Assembly: GCA_032433595.1 (NCBI GenBank)
Contig: JASWJB010000147.1
Coordinates: 34,402 to 98,401 of the forward strand
Reading direction: 5' to 3'
DNA: 64,000 nt
Source of the DNA: Conoideocrella luteorostrata
Lineage: Eukaryota; Ascomycota; Sordariomycetes; Hypocreales; Clavicipitaceae
The notes below the pieces were generated by a model. That model made no database searches and was not told the origin of the DNA. It saw only the letters and a program-made list of their open reading frames with translations. Each line of letters opens with the position of its first letter. Within the stretch, counting starts at the first letter, position 1. This document shows, in pieces, positions 1 to 11,739 of the stretch. A program made the translations under genes and the position numbers.

Positions 1-894
1 TCAAACATCGAGTCGCTGGTCACTGAGAAGCTTGACCAAAGGGCACAGAATTCAGCGAGCACGCCTAAGCCATTTGTCAGACTGGTCGTTGGACTGAAAG
101 ACACGGCCGTCCCAAACATTGTTCACAAGTTGACATACACGGCAAGCGAGCAAGGAAAACTTCTAGCCCTGCGTCAGCTTTTACATCCCACGAGCAGCGA
201 TGACTCGGGCCCGCCACTCAGACCCCCGTTCCTAGTCTTTACGCAGACTATTGATCGAGCCACAGCACTGCACGAGGAGCTGAAATACGATATTCCCCTA
301 GAAGCAGGCGGTCCGGCCAGGATCGCAGCTCTGCATAGCGCTCTCGCCGACTCGGCTCGCTCCACCATCATGCGAAAGTTCCGAGCCGGTGACATCTGGG
401 TCCTCATCACAACCGACGTTCTTGCCCGTGGAGTAGACTTTGCCGGTGTCAACGGCGTAGTCAACTTTGACGTTCCTGGCTCCGCAGCAGCGTACGTCCA
501 CCGCGCGGGGCGAACAGGACGAGCAGGCAGAGAGGGCGGCGTCGCCGTCACATTCTACACCAAGGACGACATTCCGTTTGTAAAGACGGTCGCTAACGTC
601 ATTGCCGCGAGTGAGAAGCAGGCAGGCAAGACGGGTGACCAAGCTGGCGTGCAGAAATGGCTGTTGGATGCCCTTCCCAACGTCACCAAGGCGGATAGGA
701 AGAAGCTCAGGGAGAGGGGTGTGGAGTCTCGACGCAGTGGAAGTGGAAGCAAGGCGAAGATTACGTCCAAGAGCGGCTACGAGCGGACAAAGGAGCATAA
801 TAAGAAGGGCGCGATGGATGCGAATAAGCGGCGACGGGTGGAGGGCAGACAGAGGGACGAGAGCGATGGTGAATGGGGCGGGTTGGAAGACTAG
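1..894 (+). CDS. ROK1: DEAD-box RNA helicase ROK1, C-terminal part
   Basis: The reading frame is already open at base 1, so the start, the N-terminal half and helicase motifs Q to III lie outside the window; 297 residues remain. This is the RecA-like domain 2 of a DEAD-box helicase. Motif IV (FLVFTQT), motif V ([11 protein letters not shown]) and motif VI ([10 protein letters not shown]) appear in order, followed by a Lys/Arg-rich tail ending GGLED. The opening text ([11 protein letters not shown], then [19 protein letters not shown]) is what I know from fungal ROK1/DDX52. That family acts in the nucleolus on the small-subunit processome and is needed for early 18S rRNA cleavages. The stop is TAG at 892-894. 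Family is certain from the motifs; assignment to ROK1 rather than another DEAD-box rests on the remembered flanking sequence. Confidence 0.9.
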   Translation, partial: SNIESLVTEKLDQRAQNSASTPKPFVRLVVGLKDTAVPNIVHKLTYTASEQGKLLALRQLLHPTSSDDSGPPLRPPFLVFTQTIDRATALHEELKYDIPLEAGGPARIAALHSALADSARSTIMRKFRAGDIWVLITTDVLARGVDFAGVNGVVNFDVPGSAAAYVHRAGRTGRAGREGGVAVTFYTKDDIPFVKTVANVIAASEKQAGKTGDQAGVQKWLLDALPNVTKADRKKLRERGVESRRSGSGSKAKITSKSGYERTKEHNKKGAMDANKRRRVEGRQRDESDGEWGGLED

Positions 895-3800
895 ATGCGA
901 AAAGGGGGACATGATGAATTTACTGCGTCAGAATTATGAACTATCTTGATGTAGCCGTATTTCTGTAATGGACCAGATGTGCGAGATGCAAGGCGATTCG
1001 CCCAAGTTCCACAGACCAAGCTCTTTACAACAAAGCTGTTGCCTCTAACTCAAGCAACTTCCACAACCTAATATCATAAAACCCGCCAACGTCACCAAGG
1101 TTTAAATCACTGTAAGCCTTCTTCCACGCCCAACTGCCGCCGCTAGCCATGCACACATATGTACTCCGTATACATAGCTCCAGTCCAACGAAACTATCCC
1201 CGTCTTCCCCGACCTACCTTTGGAGTGAACAGGTTGCCCTCTCACCGTCCCTTAGTTGTGAATGGTCGGAAATTAAAGTTGCGATGGGACCCAATTACTG
1301 GGCATTTCTTTGGCGTTCTTGGCGCTTGTGCTGCCCCGGCGGCAAGGGCGAATGTGTGGCTTGGGTGGTGGGCTGTTCAGAGAAGATGTGAAAGGAAGTT
1401 ACTCCGTAGATGAGTGACGGATTCGTTGTTTATACAGCGATGATGATGATGGGCCGGACGGTCGTGGCAGTTTCTCACAGAATACGGTGATTATGGTGCA
1501 CGTCATGATGCGAGACACATTCAGGCGAGAATTGGCGGCAGCAGATCAGCGGCATCGTCGCGGAGGCCGGGAATACTAATATCTTCATATTATCTATCAC
1601 CATGGACATCCAGCCGCTCATGGGTCGTGGTATGGTGCCGCGCGTAATTACATGCCCGCAAAACAATATTACTAGTACGTTCAATGCTCCATTATGAGAG
1701 CCTGGTCCGTGGCGAAGAGGGAAGGGCCCGCAATTCCAGGCCCCCGTTGTTCGATAGAAATGGCACGATTTGAAGAACACGAGCTTGGCTAATGTCCCTT
1801 TTCGCATCTACTACCGGTGGCTGTAACCTTTACTTTTACTTTTATATTTTTGTCTTTTCTTAACCTATATAGTGGGAGGTAACAAGTTTTTGCGTGCCTT
1901 CGGGTACCGTCAATGCCACCGTCATCTGTGCAACTTGGGGCCTGGCACCGGCAGCCATGCAAAAAGTTATTGCCACATACTGTAGAAGGACGTGTAATCA
2001 ACACCCTGCTGCTGACTCTCGTTGTTCTAGAGTACAGTAAGATCACTGTCCCCTAATTGAGAGCTTGACGAGTTTTCGAGTCGCATGCCCCTCCAGGCCG
2101 TGGCGTGATTATCTGCAAGAGGCAGAAAAATCACCGGTTTTGCAATCAGTGTTGGCCCTCTCTTCAGCAAGGATAGCCAAGATGGAGCTGGCAGGCATGT
2201 TGCGCGGGTAGGACAAGCAGCGAGAAGACGCTCTATCACAAGTCGTCTTCTTTTTTTTTTTTGTTCCCTTCTGCTTACAATAACAGTTGTGCGGACGGTA
2301 ACTACTGCGCTTATCGTATGTACATACAATCACAATTGACACCAGACTCTAGCTACTGCTAGTAGTTACGCAGTTGGCAAGAACTGTCCCTCCATCGTGA
2401 AGCGCTGATTGGTTGGTGCCGTATTAGGCCACATGGGTGTTAGTCCAACGCACAAATTCATGAAACGACGCAGCGCTTCCATTATTAATACTGACACGCC
2501 CCTGGCGCAGCATTTGTACCGTAACTGACTGTACTACATCAATAGAGCACACGGCGTAAAAACAATATACGTAGGTACTCTACTCCGTACTGTGCTATAA
2601 CTGGTTACGGTACTCCGTACAGTATGCAGCTTGTCATTGTTGGTCGGCTCCTGCCTGACGCGCGCAACCCTTCTGAGAGCATGGATCAGCAAACCTGCAT
2701 TGTTTTCCCCTGCCAAGAGTGCAAGGTTCACAGCGCAAGCGTTTCCTCGTCTGCTTTTTGCCACGTTCATTTAACCTGACTCCAGAAGCCCGTAAGGCAC
2801 CGCAAATGGTATGTTCCGCCCAGCTTTTGCCGAGCCCAGCCTACTTGCAGAAAGCCTGACTAGCCCTGCAACCCTGGCAGCGTGGACCGCATATTCACTC
2901 GGGCAGCGGTCACCAGCACACGAGGAGGGAGGGTCTAACTAAACATTACAGTTCGTGGGCCCATCTTGGCGAGCTGGCAGGCCGGGCTGGGATGGTACGG
3001 CATGGCATGGCATGGCATGGACTGGACTGGGCTGGGCTGGGCCATGCATTCATTCCTCATGATGGCTCTCATGGAGCCAACTGCATGGCCAACCAGCATG
3101 CCCAGACAGCTCGCAACACCACGGCCAACCGATGGTCCTTGTCCACTTCCATGGTACCTGTCAACCGCGCTTGTTCGTTTGCTAACTAGTTGGCTGGCTG
3201 GTTACGGAGTGCGCCGTCCATGTGCGGTCCAATCTATTATTATATCGTATGCTCTGTATTAATAAAACGGTAATGATTGCAGTACGGTACTATACTATCA
3301 TATGTACCTGAGCTCAATAATACCCCCCCCCCCCCTGCTGTCTGTTTGCTGCCAAGTAGTTACTCCAAGCCCAACACTCCCACATCCTTCAGCACGGCAG
3401 ACCACGTATTGTAACCGCAATATTACTATTGAATTCCCGTTTGCCCCTTCAACTGTCCGCTCTTTCCCTCTTTGATTTGGCTTTGGATTTAAAAAAAAAA
3501 AAAAAATACGTCGTGGTGATACCAGCTGTCGTTTGGCTTACTCGTTTGCGAATCCCCTCGTTTCTATTTTCCGCCTCCCAGGTGAGAGGCTTACAAGACT
3601 CATTCACCTGCCACTCCTTTCTCTGCGCTTGATCACACTTTCTTGAACATATACGGTGTGCCGCCTTTCCCGCCTTCCGTCTCATCCGTTCTCTGAATTC
3701 CCAGCCACGTAGACAGTGAAGACAGAGCCCAAAAGCACTGGCCTACGATACGTAGGTACGTACGAACACCTCGATTGATGATGCTCACCTGCCAAGGCAT

Positions 3801-3929
3801 TTTCTTGTTGGGAAACTCTCCCAGCTCATTGTCTTACTCTGTTTTCTATCCTATTCTGCATTCTATCTCACTTCAATCTAAGCCTCCCCCCGCTAACGTT
3901 GATCGCTCGCATAAAGGGAAACAACAACA
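895..3929. other. Gene-free intergenic region upstream of TOS1
   Basis: About 3 kb without a convincing gene. Open frames here are short, overlap in several frames and match no family. The region holds five TACTCCGTA/TACGGAGT motifs (near 1163, 1401, 2582, 2612 and 3203), a pentamer repeat at 2998-3043, a T12 run (2251-2262), a C13 run (3323-3335) and an A16 run (3491-3506). The last 100 bases before 3930 are pyrimidine-rich, as in the leader of an expressed fungal gene. Confidence 0.7.
2998..3043. repeat. Pentanucleotide microsatellite
   Basis: A 5-base period runs through GGCAT x4, then GGACT x2, then GGGCT x2, so the same frame of repetition is kept while the unit changes by single substitutions. 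It lies in the non-coding stretch upstream of the TOS1-like gene. Confidence 0.85.
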
Positions 3930-5538
3930 ATGAAGTATTCTGCCTCTACTGTGCTCGCCTCGGCTGGCTGGGCCGCGGCTCTCACTCGAGATTGCTCCAA
4001 TGCCAAGATGGATGGAGGCGCCGCTCTCGGCGCCAAAATCTGGTCCTGCAGCTCCGTCGAGCAGATTCTGTACGAGGGCATTCAGGGCAATGGCGTGTAC
4101 AAGGCTGTCACGCACATGGATGCCGGCGGCGAATGCAGCTTTGAGGACAAGTCGTATAAGGGTCCTCTGGCTCCTCTGGACGAGGGGGTAAGTCGGCTCT
4201 GCTCTCTAGGGAGACCCGTATAGGCATGCGAACCATGGCGTATGTAAACCTGTGTCTGCTTCTAACTCGAACGAACTATGTAGCTCTCCATCCACATTAG
4301 AGGTCCTGTCTCGCTCAAGGAATTCGCCGTCTACAACCTCGCTTCCAAGCCCAAGTCCAAGCGGGACGTTGAAACCTCTCCTCGAGCTGCCGAACGCGGC
4401 CATAACCAGGGCCACAGGCATCTTCACCGCGCTCATCGTGCTCAGAGAGACATGGTCATCGCCACAATAAACGACAAGGTTGTCTCTTGGGAGAACGACT
4501 ATTTCCCCGGCGGCGCTCCTGCGACAAAAACTTCCGCTTCTGCTCCGGCCGCTACCACCACAGTCACTTTAAAGAAGATTGGTGGTGGTGGTAGCGGCGG
4601 CGCTGCTGCCGCTCCCTCCGGAAATTCCAAGTCTGGCTCTGAAAAGCCACCCGTAGACGGCAAGCCTGCTCCTTCCGGCTCCGACTGGGACCGGGTTTCT
4701 TACTATAATGCCGAGAAGAAGACGGCTCAGAATTTGGTCTTCTTGGGCAACTATGGCGGTGCAGGCTCTGGTGTCTGGGACACGTACGTTTTTGACTCTC
4801 CTATCCCATCACCCACCATGATTTTCACACGAGACAAAAAATAAAATCTATCCGATGCTGAAACGTTGTTGATACAGAACTTGGGGCAACTCGCTCGCCT
4901 ATCTCAATGCCAATGGCGACGGCGGCGCCTCCTCCCCCCAGATCCTCACTGATACTCTCATCCCTTCCGTGAAAGAATTCTCCATCTTCTCCGGCGAAAA
5001 GTGCGACGAATCGTGCGGTTTTTCTCGTGCCAAGGACGTGGCCTACAAAGGCTTCGCCGGCGCCAACAAAGTCTTCGTCTTCCGCTTCAAGATGCCCCGG
5101 GACGCCACCGTCCCATCCGGCCAGGATGCCAGCCATCTGCCCATCGACATGCCCGCTATATGGGCGCTCAACGCCCGCATCCCCCGTGCCATTCAGTACC
5201 CTTCGAAGAACCCCAACTGTACCTGCCATACGTCTGGGTGCGGCGAGTTCGACATCTTTGAGATTCTCGACAAGGGAGAGAGCGTGACCAAGGGGAAGAG
5301 CCATTTCCATATCGCGAGCGGCGGCGGCAGCTCGTACTACCTGGACAGGCCTGTCGACAAGTTTATCAAGCTCGCCGTCATTTTTCACGAGAAGAAGGCT
5401 ATGGTCTCCGTCAAGAAGATATCGGATGATGTCGACCTCAAGCAGGGTCTGGATGACAAGACCGTGTTGGAGTGGTTAGCCCAGCCTAATGATCCCGCTG
5501 AGAAGCAGCTGAGTGCCTTGTTCCAGTTTGGCAAGTAG
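3930..5538 (+). CDS. TOS1: TOS1-like cell-wall protein (putative glycosidase)
   Basis: Three exons: 3930-4187, 4284-4783 and 4878-5538, giving 472 residues. Donors are GTAAGT and GTACGT, acceptors ATGTAG and ATACAG; both junctions keep the frame. The start is the first ATG, followed by a signal peptide (MKYSASTVLASAGWAAAL). Residues about 20-130 match the N-terminal Tos1/YJL171C domain, then comes a Gly/Ser/Ala-rich linker (about 170-215), then the cysteine-containing C-terminal Tos1 domain (DUF2401). The family is secreted to the fungal wall and is thought to act on wall glucan. In the C-terminal domain GEFDIFE places E376, D378 and E381 in an ExDxxE arrangement like the GH16 active site. 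No C-terminal GPI signal is evident. Convergent with the LysRS gene. Family call is firm; enzymatic activity is inference. Confidence 0.88.
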
Positions 5539-6006
5539 AAAACTATAGCCTGCGTTAAAAAGCATTCTCGGACTCTTCCCGAGGTCAGCTAGACAGAGAG
5601 GGGTGGCTGGCTGTGTAGATGGGGATTTCTTTTCGATTTTGTTTTCTCGGAAATGGTTTTACGACGCATATTGTTTATTTGGATGGCGTACAATAAGTAC
5701 AACCTGACTTTGTAAATTATTGGCCGAGCCTAGATATCGCATTAAACATTTGTGGGGGCGGCTCCGTGCACTTACAACTCGGGCGTGTATGTGAGACGGC
5801 AGTGAAGGACAGGACTGAATGTTTATGAACCGCCGGAGGAGTGGCGTTTCTATTACCTCCATTAGATGGTCGTTGTTATCGCTCTAGTTTAAAATATTCC
5901 CGTCCACGTATATCGTACATAACATACAGTTGGGTTATGGCAACATCCGCTGCCACAGGACTCTCCATATACATACATCTATTGTTGACCATAGATCCGA
6001 ATCACC
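5539..6006. other. Convergent 3' intergenic spacer
   Basis: This spacer lies between the stops of the TOS1-like gene (+) and the mitochondrial LysRS gene (-), and should hold both 3' untranslated regions. It is AT-rich from about 5640. I see no gene or repeat in it. Confidence 0.7.
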
Positions 6007-7943
6007 TCAGCTATCCTTTTCCGCGGGCTTATCCTCCGACGATAAGCCAACCACATTCCGTAGCGTGCCAAAACTCAAACAGTCGCTTATCCTGTTTGCT
6101 CCTGAAAAGAGCATCACGAGGCGTTCAACACCGCAGCCCCAACCGCCCGTGGGGGGCAAGCCATAATCAAGAGCCTTGACATAGCTCTGGTCCAGCGGTG
6201 ATGTGTCCCATTCGTCCTGTTCAGCTTCCTCGCTTACTGGTGCTTCTTGTTCCTGCTGTGGTGCAGAATTTTCTGCAAATCCAACTTCCCCATCGGGCTT
6301 GTTCACAAGACTGCGGTGAGTGGCCAGTTTCCGCTTTTGCTCCTCCGGGTCGTTCTCCTCTTCATACATGTTGGCCAACTCGCGTCCACCGACGAAGAGT
6401 TCTGCCCTGGCGGACACGAGTTGATAGGTTTGTGGGCATAGAAACCCCTTGGCGAGCGGTGACATGCACGCCGGGTGGTTGGTAATGAAGAGCGGTTCTG
6501 TGAAGGACATGGGCTCCAGGTAAACGGCTGCAAGTCGATCCAGAAGCTTGGGCAAGGAGTTGGGCACTTCGCCGGGAATCGTGATTCCAGCGAGTTTCAA
6601 CATGGCAAGAAGCTCTGGTAGAGCATCCTCTGCAGAGAGCTTGGGGAACCGTATACCCATAGACGCTTCCAGCCCGGGGATAAATTCCACTTGCCTAAAC
6701 GGTCGAACAAATCGGCTGAGATCAATAGGCGGTAGGGTGGTAAGCTGAGTAGAGATGACGTCTTGAGCATGTTTGGCCAGACCGTGCAGTAGTTCTTCTG
6801 TTTCCTTAATCAAGTCCGGCAGATTGGTGTAGGCGCTATAGAACTCGCACATGGTGAACTCGGGGTTATGGGTGGCATCAACGCCCTCATTGCGAAAGGC
6901 TGGGCCAATCTCAAACACCCTGTCCACGCCACCGATAACAAGACGTTTTAGCCACAGCTCTGGGGCGATTCGAAGGGCGAGATCTTTGTTACGAAACTCC
7001 GTAGCCTGGGTGACAAAGGGCCGTGCTATAGCTCCACCGGCATTTTCAGCCAGAATAGGTGTCTGGAACTCCAGGAAGCGCTTTGAATGAAAGTGGTCTC
7101 TCATGTACTTTGTAATCTCAGCTCGCAGTCTCAACACATCAACAACCTCCTTATTGACGAGCATATCGACGTGTCGCTCTGCCATTCTCGTTTTAGGGTC
7201 CGTCAACTTTTCTGGAATCTGCTCCATTGACGGAGATACTAGTTCTGGGAGCTGGGTGACTTCGAGGGTAGGTTCTCCAGCCTTGGTTCGGGTGGCATGG
7301 CCGATGACCGCTACAGACCTTGTCAGCCAGATGTGGGAGGGCTAAAAAGAGAGATGGGATTCGGTAAAGTCCTACAGATGTGATCCCCAATTTGGATCAG
7401 GTTTTTAAAGAGGGAGAACTTTTGCATCCGTCCGTGTTGTTCTGATACACATTTATTCTTGTTGATCATGATTTGCACTTTTTGGAATTCGTTCACAATG
7501 TCGAGGAAGATGAGGGATTTGCCGACTACACGTTTTGACCGAATACGACCTGTCAACGTCACTGCTTCACTGGGCACTTGCTCTTCAAATTCCTCTAGGA
7601 ACTCCGGTACGCTCTTCCGCGACATGGAAGTATCAAGCCGGGGATATGGGTCCGGGTAGAGTGGATTTTCACTCTCCTGGTCTTCACGAAGCTCATCCTT
7701 TCGGTGTTGCTTGAACGGTGACAAGGTTTCGCTCGCATCATGAGCAGCGGAGAACCTCGAGGCTTTGTTACTATCAGAGCCTGAGGACAACGCACGAGCT
7801 CCCGACTGAAAAGGCGCGCAGCCGGACCGAGCCTGCAACGACAGAGTGCTGCCTACATGCGTTAATCCGCCGATGCTCCTCAGAGCACATTTCTGGGAGA
7901 CGGCGGACTGGCGGGCCAGTCGAAGGCACAGGGAGTATCTCAT
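6007..7943 (-). CDS. MSK1: Mitochondrial lysyl-tRNA synthetase (class II)
   Basis: Two exons on the minus strand, 7943-7376 and 7310-6007, encode 623 residues. The 65-nt intron (GTAGGA...CTGTAG) restores a continuous DHISVIGHATRTKAGEPTL. The protein charges mitochondrial tRNA-Lys. The N-terminus is rich in Arg, Ser and Leu and lacks acids for about 25 residues, as in a mitochondrial presequence. The OB-fold anticodon-binding part covers roughly residues 90-220. The class II core follows: motif 1 region (FLEFQTPIL), motif 2 (FRNEG...HNPEFTMCEFY) and motif 3 (GWGCGVERLVMLF). An acidic Glu/Gln-rich insertion lies between motifs 2 and 3. Divergent from ARP4 across 699 bases. Mitochondrial rather than cytosolic identity is inferred from the presequence and from divergence of the body. 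Confidence 0.92.
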
Positions 7944-8642
7944 TGCGCCTGTTTATAGTGATGGGTTAGCTTTTCATTTGCGCCAAGAACTTTTTAACAC
8001 GACATATTTAGCACAAAGATAGTGTCAGGCATTGGCATTGTATAATCACCCACGACCGAAGCCATGTCAATCGCAGCGGTTCTGAAGCGAAGATGCAAAT
8101 TCATCATGTAAAGGGGACTGAATACGTAGGGCGCGTAAAGGGAGTATGTATACTTACAGTCATAGCGATCTGTCAGAGCAATTGCCCTGATGGGAGGGAC
8201 CTCGTGGACTTGCCAACTGCACGATGGGCTGGATGGGATGAAGGAGCTTGAGAAGGGAAAATTGTTTCTGCATGGAGTTATGGGACCAAGTTTTTCCCGG
8301 TCGCCTGCAGCACCCCTGTTACGCAACACCTGTTAAGCAGCACACCCCGCCAGTCGCATGGATCAAAGTATGCGCCAGGAGCCTGCCGCCTAGCGTCTCC
8401 TGTTCTGGAGAGCACCAGAGAGAGCCTTGTTGCCTGTCTAGTGGCTGCATGAAAGCTCCCCATCCAACCACCAGCCACCAGCCACCGATCACTGACCAAA
8501 CCACCAAGAGGCTGAATTTTGTTCAGCCGTCGTCTCGCTCCACCACGTTGCATCTTCCACCATCCCAAGACCTCACCCGCGTTCGCAATCAAATCAATTG
8601 ACCATCTGCATCCTTATTTTGCGACAACCACGGGATACAGTC
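7944..8642. other. Divergent promoter region of LysRS and ARP4
   Basis: This spacer lies between two divergently transcribed starts. The ARP4-proximal part (about 8440-8640) is rich in CCA and CACC runs and pyrimidines. No gene is seen; the overlapping open frames on both strands have no recognisable content. Confidence 0.65.
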
Positions 8643-10128
8643 ATGGCTCAGCAGCCCTTGCCCACGTCGGCGCAGCCTACCGACATCTACGGAGGAGGTA
8701 CGAATATGAGCTCTCAACACGCGATGCCGATGCGCGCATAACCTCTCGCCTTAACATATACTAACACTGCATGACTTAGACGAGGTTTCCGCCCTCGTTC
8801 TCGATCCCGGTTACTGTAACACACGCGCGGGCTATGCAGGCGAGGATGTACCCAAGTCTATCCTGCCCTCCTTCTACGGCCACACGAATGGAGAAAATCC
8901 ACGCGACCTTTTTGGCGACGAGTGCATCATCCCCCGTGCCGACTTTGAGATCCGCAACTATATGAACCGAGATAGCGTTGTTGAGGATTGGGATGTCGCG
9001 TCTAAGATTTGGGAGCATATGCTCATAAAGCGGTTGCAACCTGAACGTCCGACGCCACCCTCTAAGAACGGATTGAACGACGACGTGAAGGACCAAGATG
9101 GCGAGGGCGACATTGCCATGGACGAGGCCGAGACACAAGAGAAACCTCTTCAGGAGAACCCTCTCTTGATCACAGAGGCGCCTTGGAATACCCCCAAGGC
9201 CAGAGAGAAGGCAATCGAGATTATCATGGAAAACTGGGGTTGCCCTGCGTTCTGGCTGAGCCGGACGCCGGTGCTTTCCGCCTTTGCTGCTGGCAAGGCT
9301 ACAGCCCTTGTAATTGATGTTGGTGGCGCCAATACGTCTGTTACCGCTATTCACGATGGCATGGTTCTTAAGCGATCCATCCAACGTTCTCCGGCCGGTG
9401 GCCTATGGCTGTCGTCCCAGATCCGCAACATGTGGGAAACGTCGGAGCCAAAGGTGCCTTTGACGCCTACATATATGGTTGAAAACAAAACAGCAGTCGA
9501 CGCCCTGTCCCCCGCTCAAGCCACCTTGCGCCAGTTCCCCTTCCAAATCAACGACTCTTTCCGTGCCTACGAAGAGGAGCGGGTTCTCACTGAATTCAAG
9601 GAGTCTGTTGTAGAAGTCTGGCGCGGCCCTGGCCGATACAGCACTCCCGGAACCGAAGAATTCGTCAAGACACAACCAGGCCGCGTGTTCGAGATGCCCG
9701 ACGGCTACAATCAGATGTGGCGCGAGCAGCGCTTTAAGGTCACCGAGGGACTGTGGGACGAGAACGTTGGGTATTCTGTTCCCGAGTCTGACCGCCTCAC
9801 CAAGTCTCAGACGATTCCTGAGCTTATCCGAGCGGCTCTCGGCGCTGTTGATGTCGATCTTCGCGGAAATCTGCTCGCCAACGTTGTTGTGACCGGTAGC
9901 ACCAGTTTGATCAACGGATTCAATGACCGGCTGAGCAACGAACTGACTGTCATGTACCCCGGCCTCAAGGTTAAGATTCACGCTGCGGGTCTAACGAGTG
10001 AGAGACGATTCGGTGCCTGGATCGGTGGCAGTATCCTCGCCAGCTTGGGTACTTTCCACCAGATGTGGATATCGAGAAAGGAGTACGAGGAGAATGGTGC
10101 CGGTGTGGTGGAGAAGCGGTGCAAGTAA
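8643..10128 (+). CDS. ARP4: Actin-related protein 4 (NuA4/INO80/SWR1 subunit)
   Basis: Exon 1 (8643-8697) and exon 2 (8780-10128) encode 467 residues. The 82-nt intron starts GTACGA and ends with an ACTAAC branch site and a TTAG acceptor; it splits the codon for Asp19. Actin-fold text is clear: VLDPGYCNTRAGYAGED at the N-terminus, IDVGGANTSVTAIHDG for the second phosphate loop, VVTGSTSLINGFNDRL and ERRFGAWIGGSILASLGTF near the C-terminus. An acidic insertion (about residues 125-155) and the overall length fit ARP4, not conventional actin. ARP4 acts in the nucleus in NuA4 histone acetyltransferase and the INO80 and SWR1 remodellers. Convergent with the DNA glycosylase gene. Confidence 0.93.
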
Positions 10129-10442
10129 AAGACACAGCAAAAAGGCGTTTTTGCCCGCATGGGCGACATAGTGGGAAATCTGGCGTACGGAGTCACGAGA
10201 GGAGATGCGCTTTTTGAATGTACGAGACAGGGACCTCTTTGGGACCTCTTTGAAAAGAGAGGATTTTAAAAGATCGCGTAGTGTGTAGACAAATGGCAAT
10301 GATTTCACATATACCCAAATAGTTTTATCGCCGTCTCTCTTTACCCTGACTTTTGAACATGGACGCAAATGCCCTCGGTCTACATGCTGCTCGCTATACG
10401 CCTTGCCATACCCAAAAATTAAACATACCGGGAACCATCACA
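10129..10442. other. Convergent spacer between ARP4 and the DNA glycosylase gene
   Basis: 314 bases that must hold both 3' untranslated regions. It has one TACGGAGT motif near 10185. No gene seen. Confidence 0.7.
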
Positions 10443-11606
10443 TCAGGATTCCAACTCCTCCTTAACCGTCTGCTTATCCCCATCAGCCTCCCTCTCCGCC
10501 CTCCTCATCTTCACCCACGACCCCAACTCGGCCCAAATCTTCTCCTTCTCCGCGGGCAACAATGTCGCCGCCAAGCCACTCGTGCTCGATGCAACAAACA
10601 CCCTCGCACCCTCCCACTCCCCCTTCACAACACCCATGTTCTCTTGCTCATCCTGCCATCCATACCGGAACTTCTTGCCCACCGGCGACCGGTGCCTCAC
10701 CCGCCAGATACTCTCCCAGATGCTCTTCCCCACGATGCACATGCTCTCCGGGCGCCACTCGCGAGCCTTTTCTTCCAGGGCCGCCACTCCATCATCCATC
10801 TCTGCTTTACTCAGCTCTGAGCCATTGCGGCTGGGCCTGCCCACAATGTTGGTTAAACCCAGCGAGTACAGCTCCGGCATCTGTCTGTCCTCTTCGGCGT
10901 AGCATCGCCGAGGTGTCACTCCGCTGGAGTAAAGGAGTTTCCAGAACAGGTTTGACGGGTGAGCATAGGCATGGCCCGTAAGGGCGGTCGAGATTCCCGG
11001 GTTGAGGCCGACGAACAGCACGAGAAGGTTCGGGGCGAAGGCATCGGGGAGGAAGGGCAGGTGGGCGTATTTTGAGGGCGGTGCGTAGCCGGTGCTGGGG
11101 CGGCTGCGCTTCTTCTTGGTGGGCGATTGCTGTGACTGTGATCCCGAGGAGCGCTTCCTTGACGACGAGCTGGTTTGGGGTTGAGAGGACGCCTTGTGCG
11201 GTTCATTGGCTTCAAGCTTGACGAGCCGGGCGGTCCTGGGAAATGCAGTCCGGACGATGGGTGAGGTGGCGGCCCGGGGAGGGTTGCGACGCACACTTCC
11301 CTCAGGGGAAGTATATCTGAAGGCGTCCAGTTGTAGACGGCCCTTGAAAGTTGCGACGTGTTGATGCTGTTGCTCTCCCTCCATTGCGAGGATTTTGAAA
11401 GCGTGCGGGCCTGTTGCGTTGATGGCATTAAGAAGTTGGAGATGGGTATCAGAGCAAATGTAGTCAAGATAATGCGATTTGCCACCCAAGGGCTGAGGTT
11501 GGAAATGATCCTCAACGCTGTCAAAAATACATTCTATCCGTGATATACATTCATTGCATTGAAATTTGGACATTATTAGAATATTCAGCGTGGTCTTTCT
11601 GCACAT
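10443..11606 (-). CDS. G/T mismatch-specific thymine/uracil DNA glycosylase (TDG/Thp1 type)
   Basis: Single-exon gene, 387 residues from the outermost ATG (11606). Other in-frame ATGs lie at 11573 and 11384. The last begins MEGEQQHQHV and would leave 313 residues; I favour it, because the segment before it is AT-rich and unrecognised while FKGRLQLDAFRY soon after looks conserved. The catalytic domain starts near VLFVGLNPGIS, the TDG/MUG active-site motif (GLNPG). It continues HAYAHPSNLFWKLLYSSG and ends with FVASSTSGLAA, the second active-site loop. A basic Ser/Lys-rich stretch lies between the conserved N-terminal segment and the domain. The enzyme excises thymine or uracil opposite guanine in nuclear base-excision repair. 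The active-site Asn of GLNPG is present. Family confident, start uncertain. Confidence 0.87.
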   Translation of the reverse strand: MCRKTTLNILIMSKFQCNECISRIECIFDSVEDHFQPQPLGGKSHYLDYICSDTHLQLLNAINATGPHAFKILAMEGEQQHQHVATFKGRLQLDAFRYTSPEGSVRRNPPRAATSPIVRTAFPRTARLVKLEANEPHKASSQPQTSSSSRKRSSGSQSQQSPTKKKRSRPSTGYAPPSKYAHLPFLPDAFAPNLLVLFVGLNPGISTALTGHAYAHPSNLFWKLLYSSGVTPRRCYAEEDRQMPELYSLGLTNIVGRPSRNGSELSKAEMDDGVAALEEKAREWRPESMCIVGKSIWESIWRVRHRSPVGKKFRYGWQDEQENMGVVKGEWEGARVFVASSTSGLAATLLPAEKEKIWAELGSWVKMRRAEREADGDKQTVKEELES

Positions 11607-11739
11607 TAGGTGAGTTCGTTCGTCGCCGTGGTGGAAAGGCTGGCAGACCTTGCCGGTGAGGCTGAGTGCGCATACCCTACATCTCCATTCATCCAGACAG
11701 CCAGTTCCCAGTTCCTGGTGTAATCCGCATTTTGCATGA

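Noticed and set aside
1149..1413. Overlapping 80-codon frames upstream of TOS1
   Set aside because: No recognisable content, two frames overlap equally well, and a TACTCCGTA motif lies inside.
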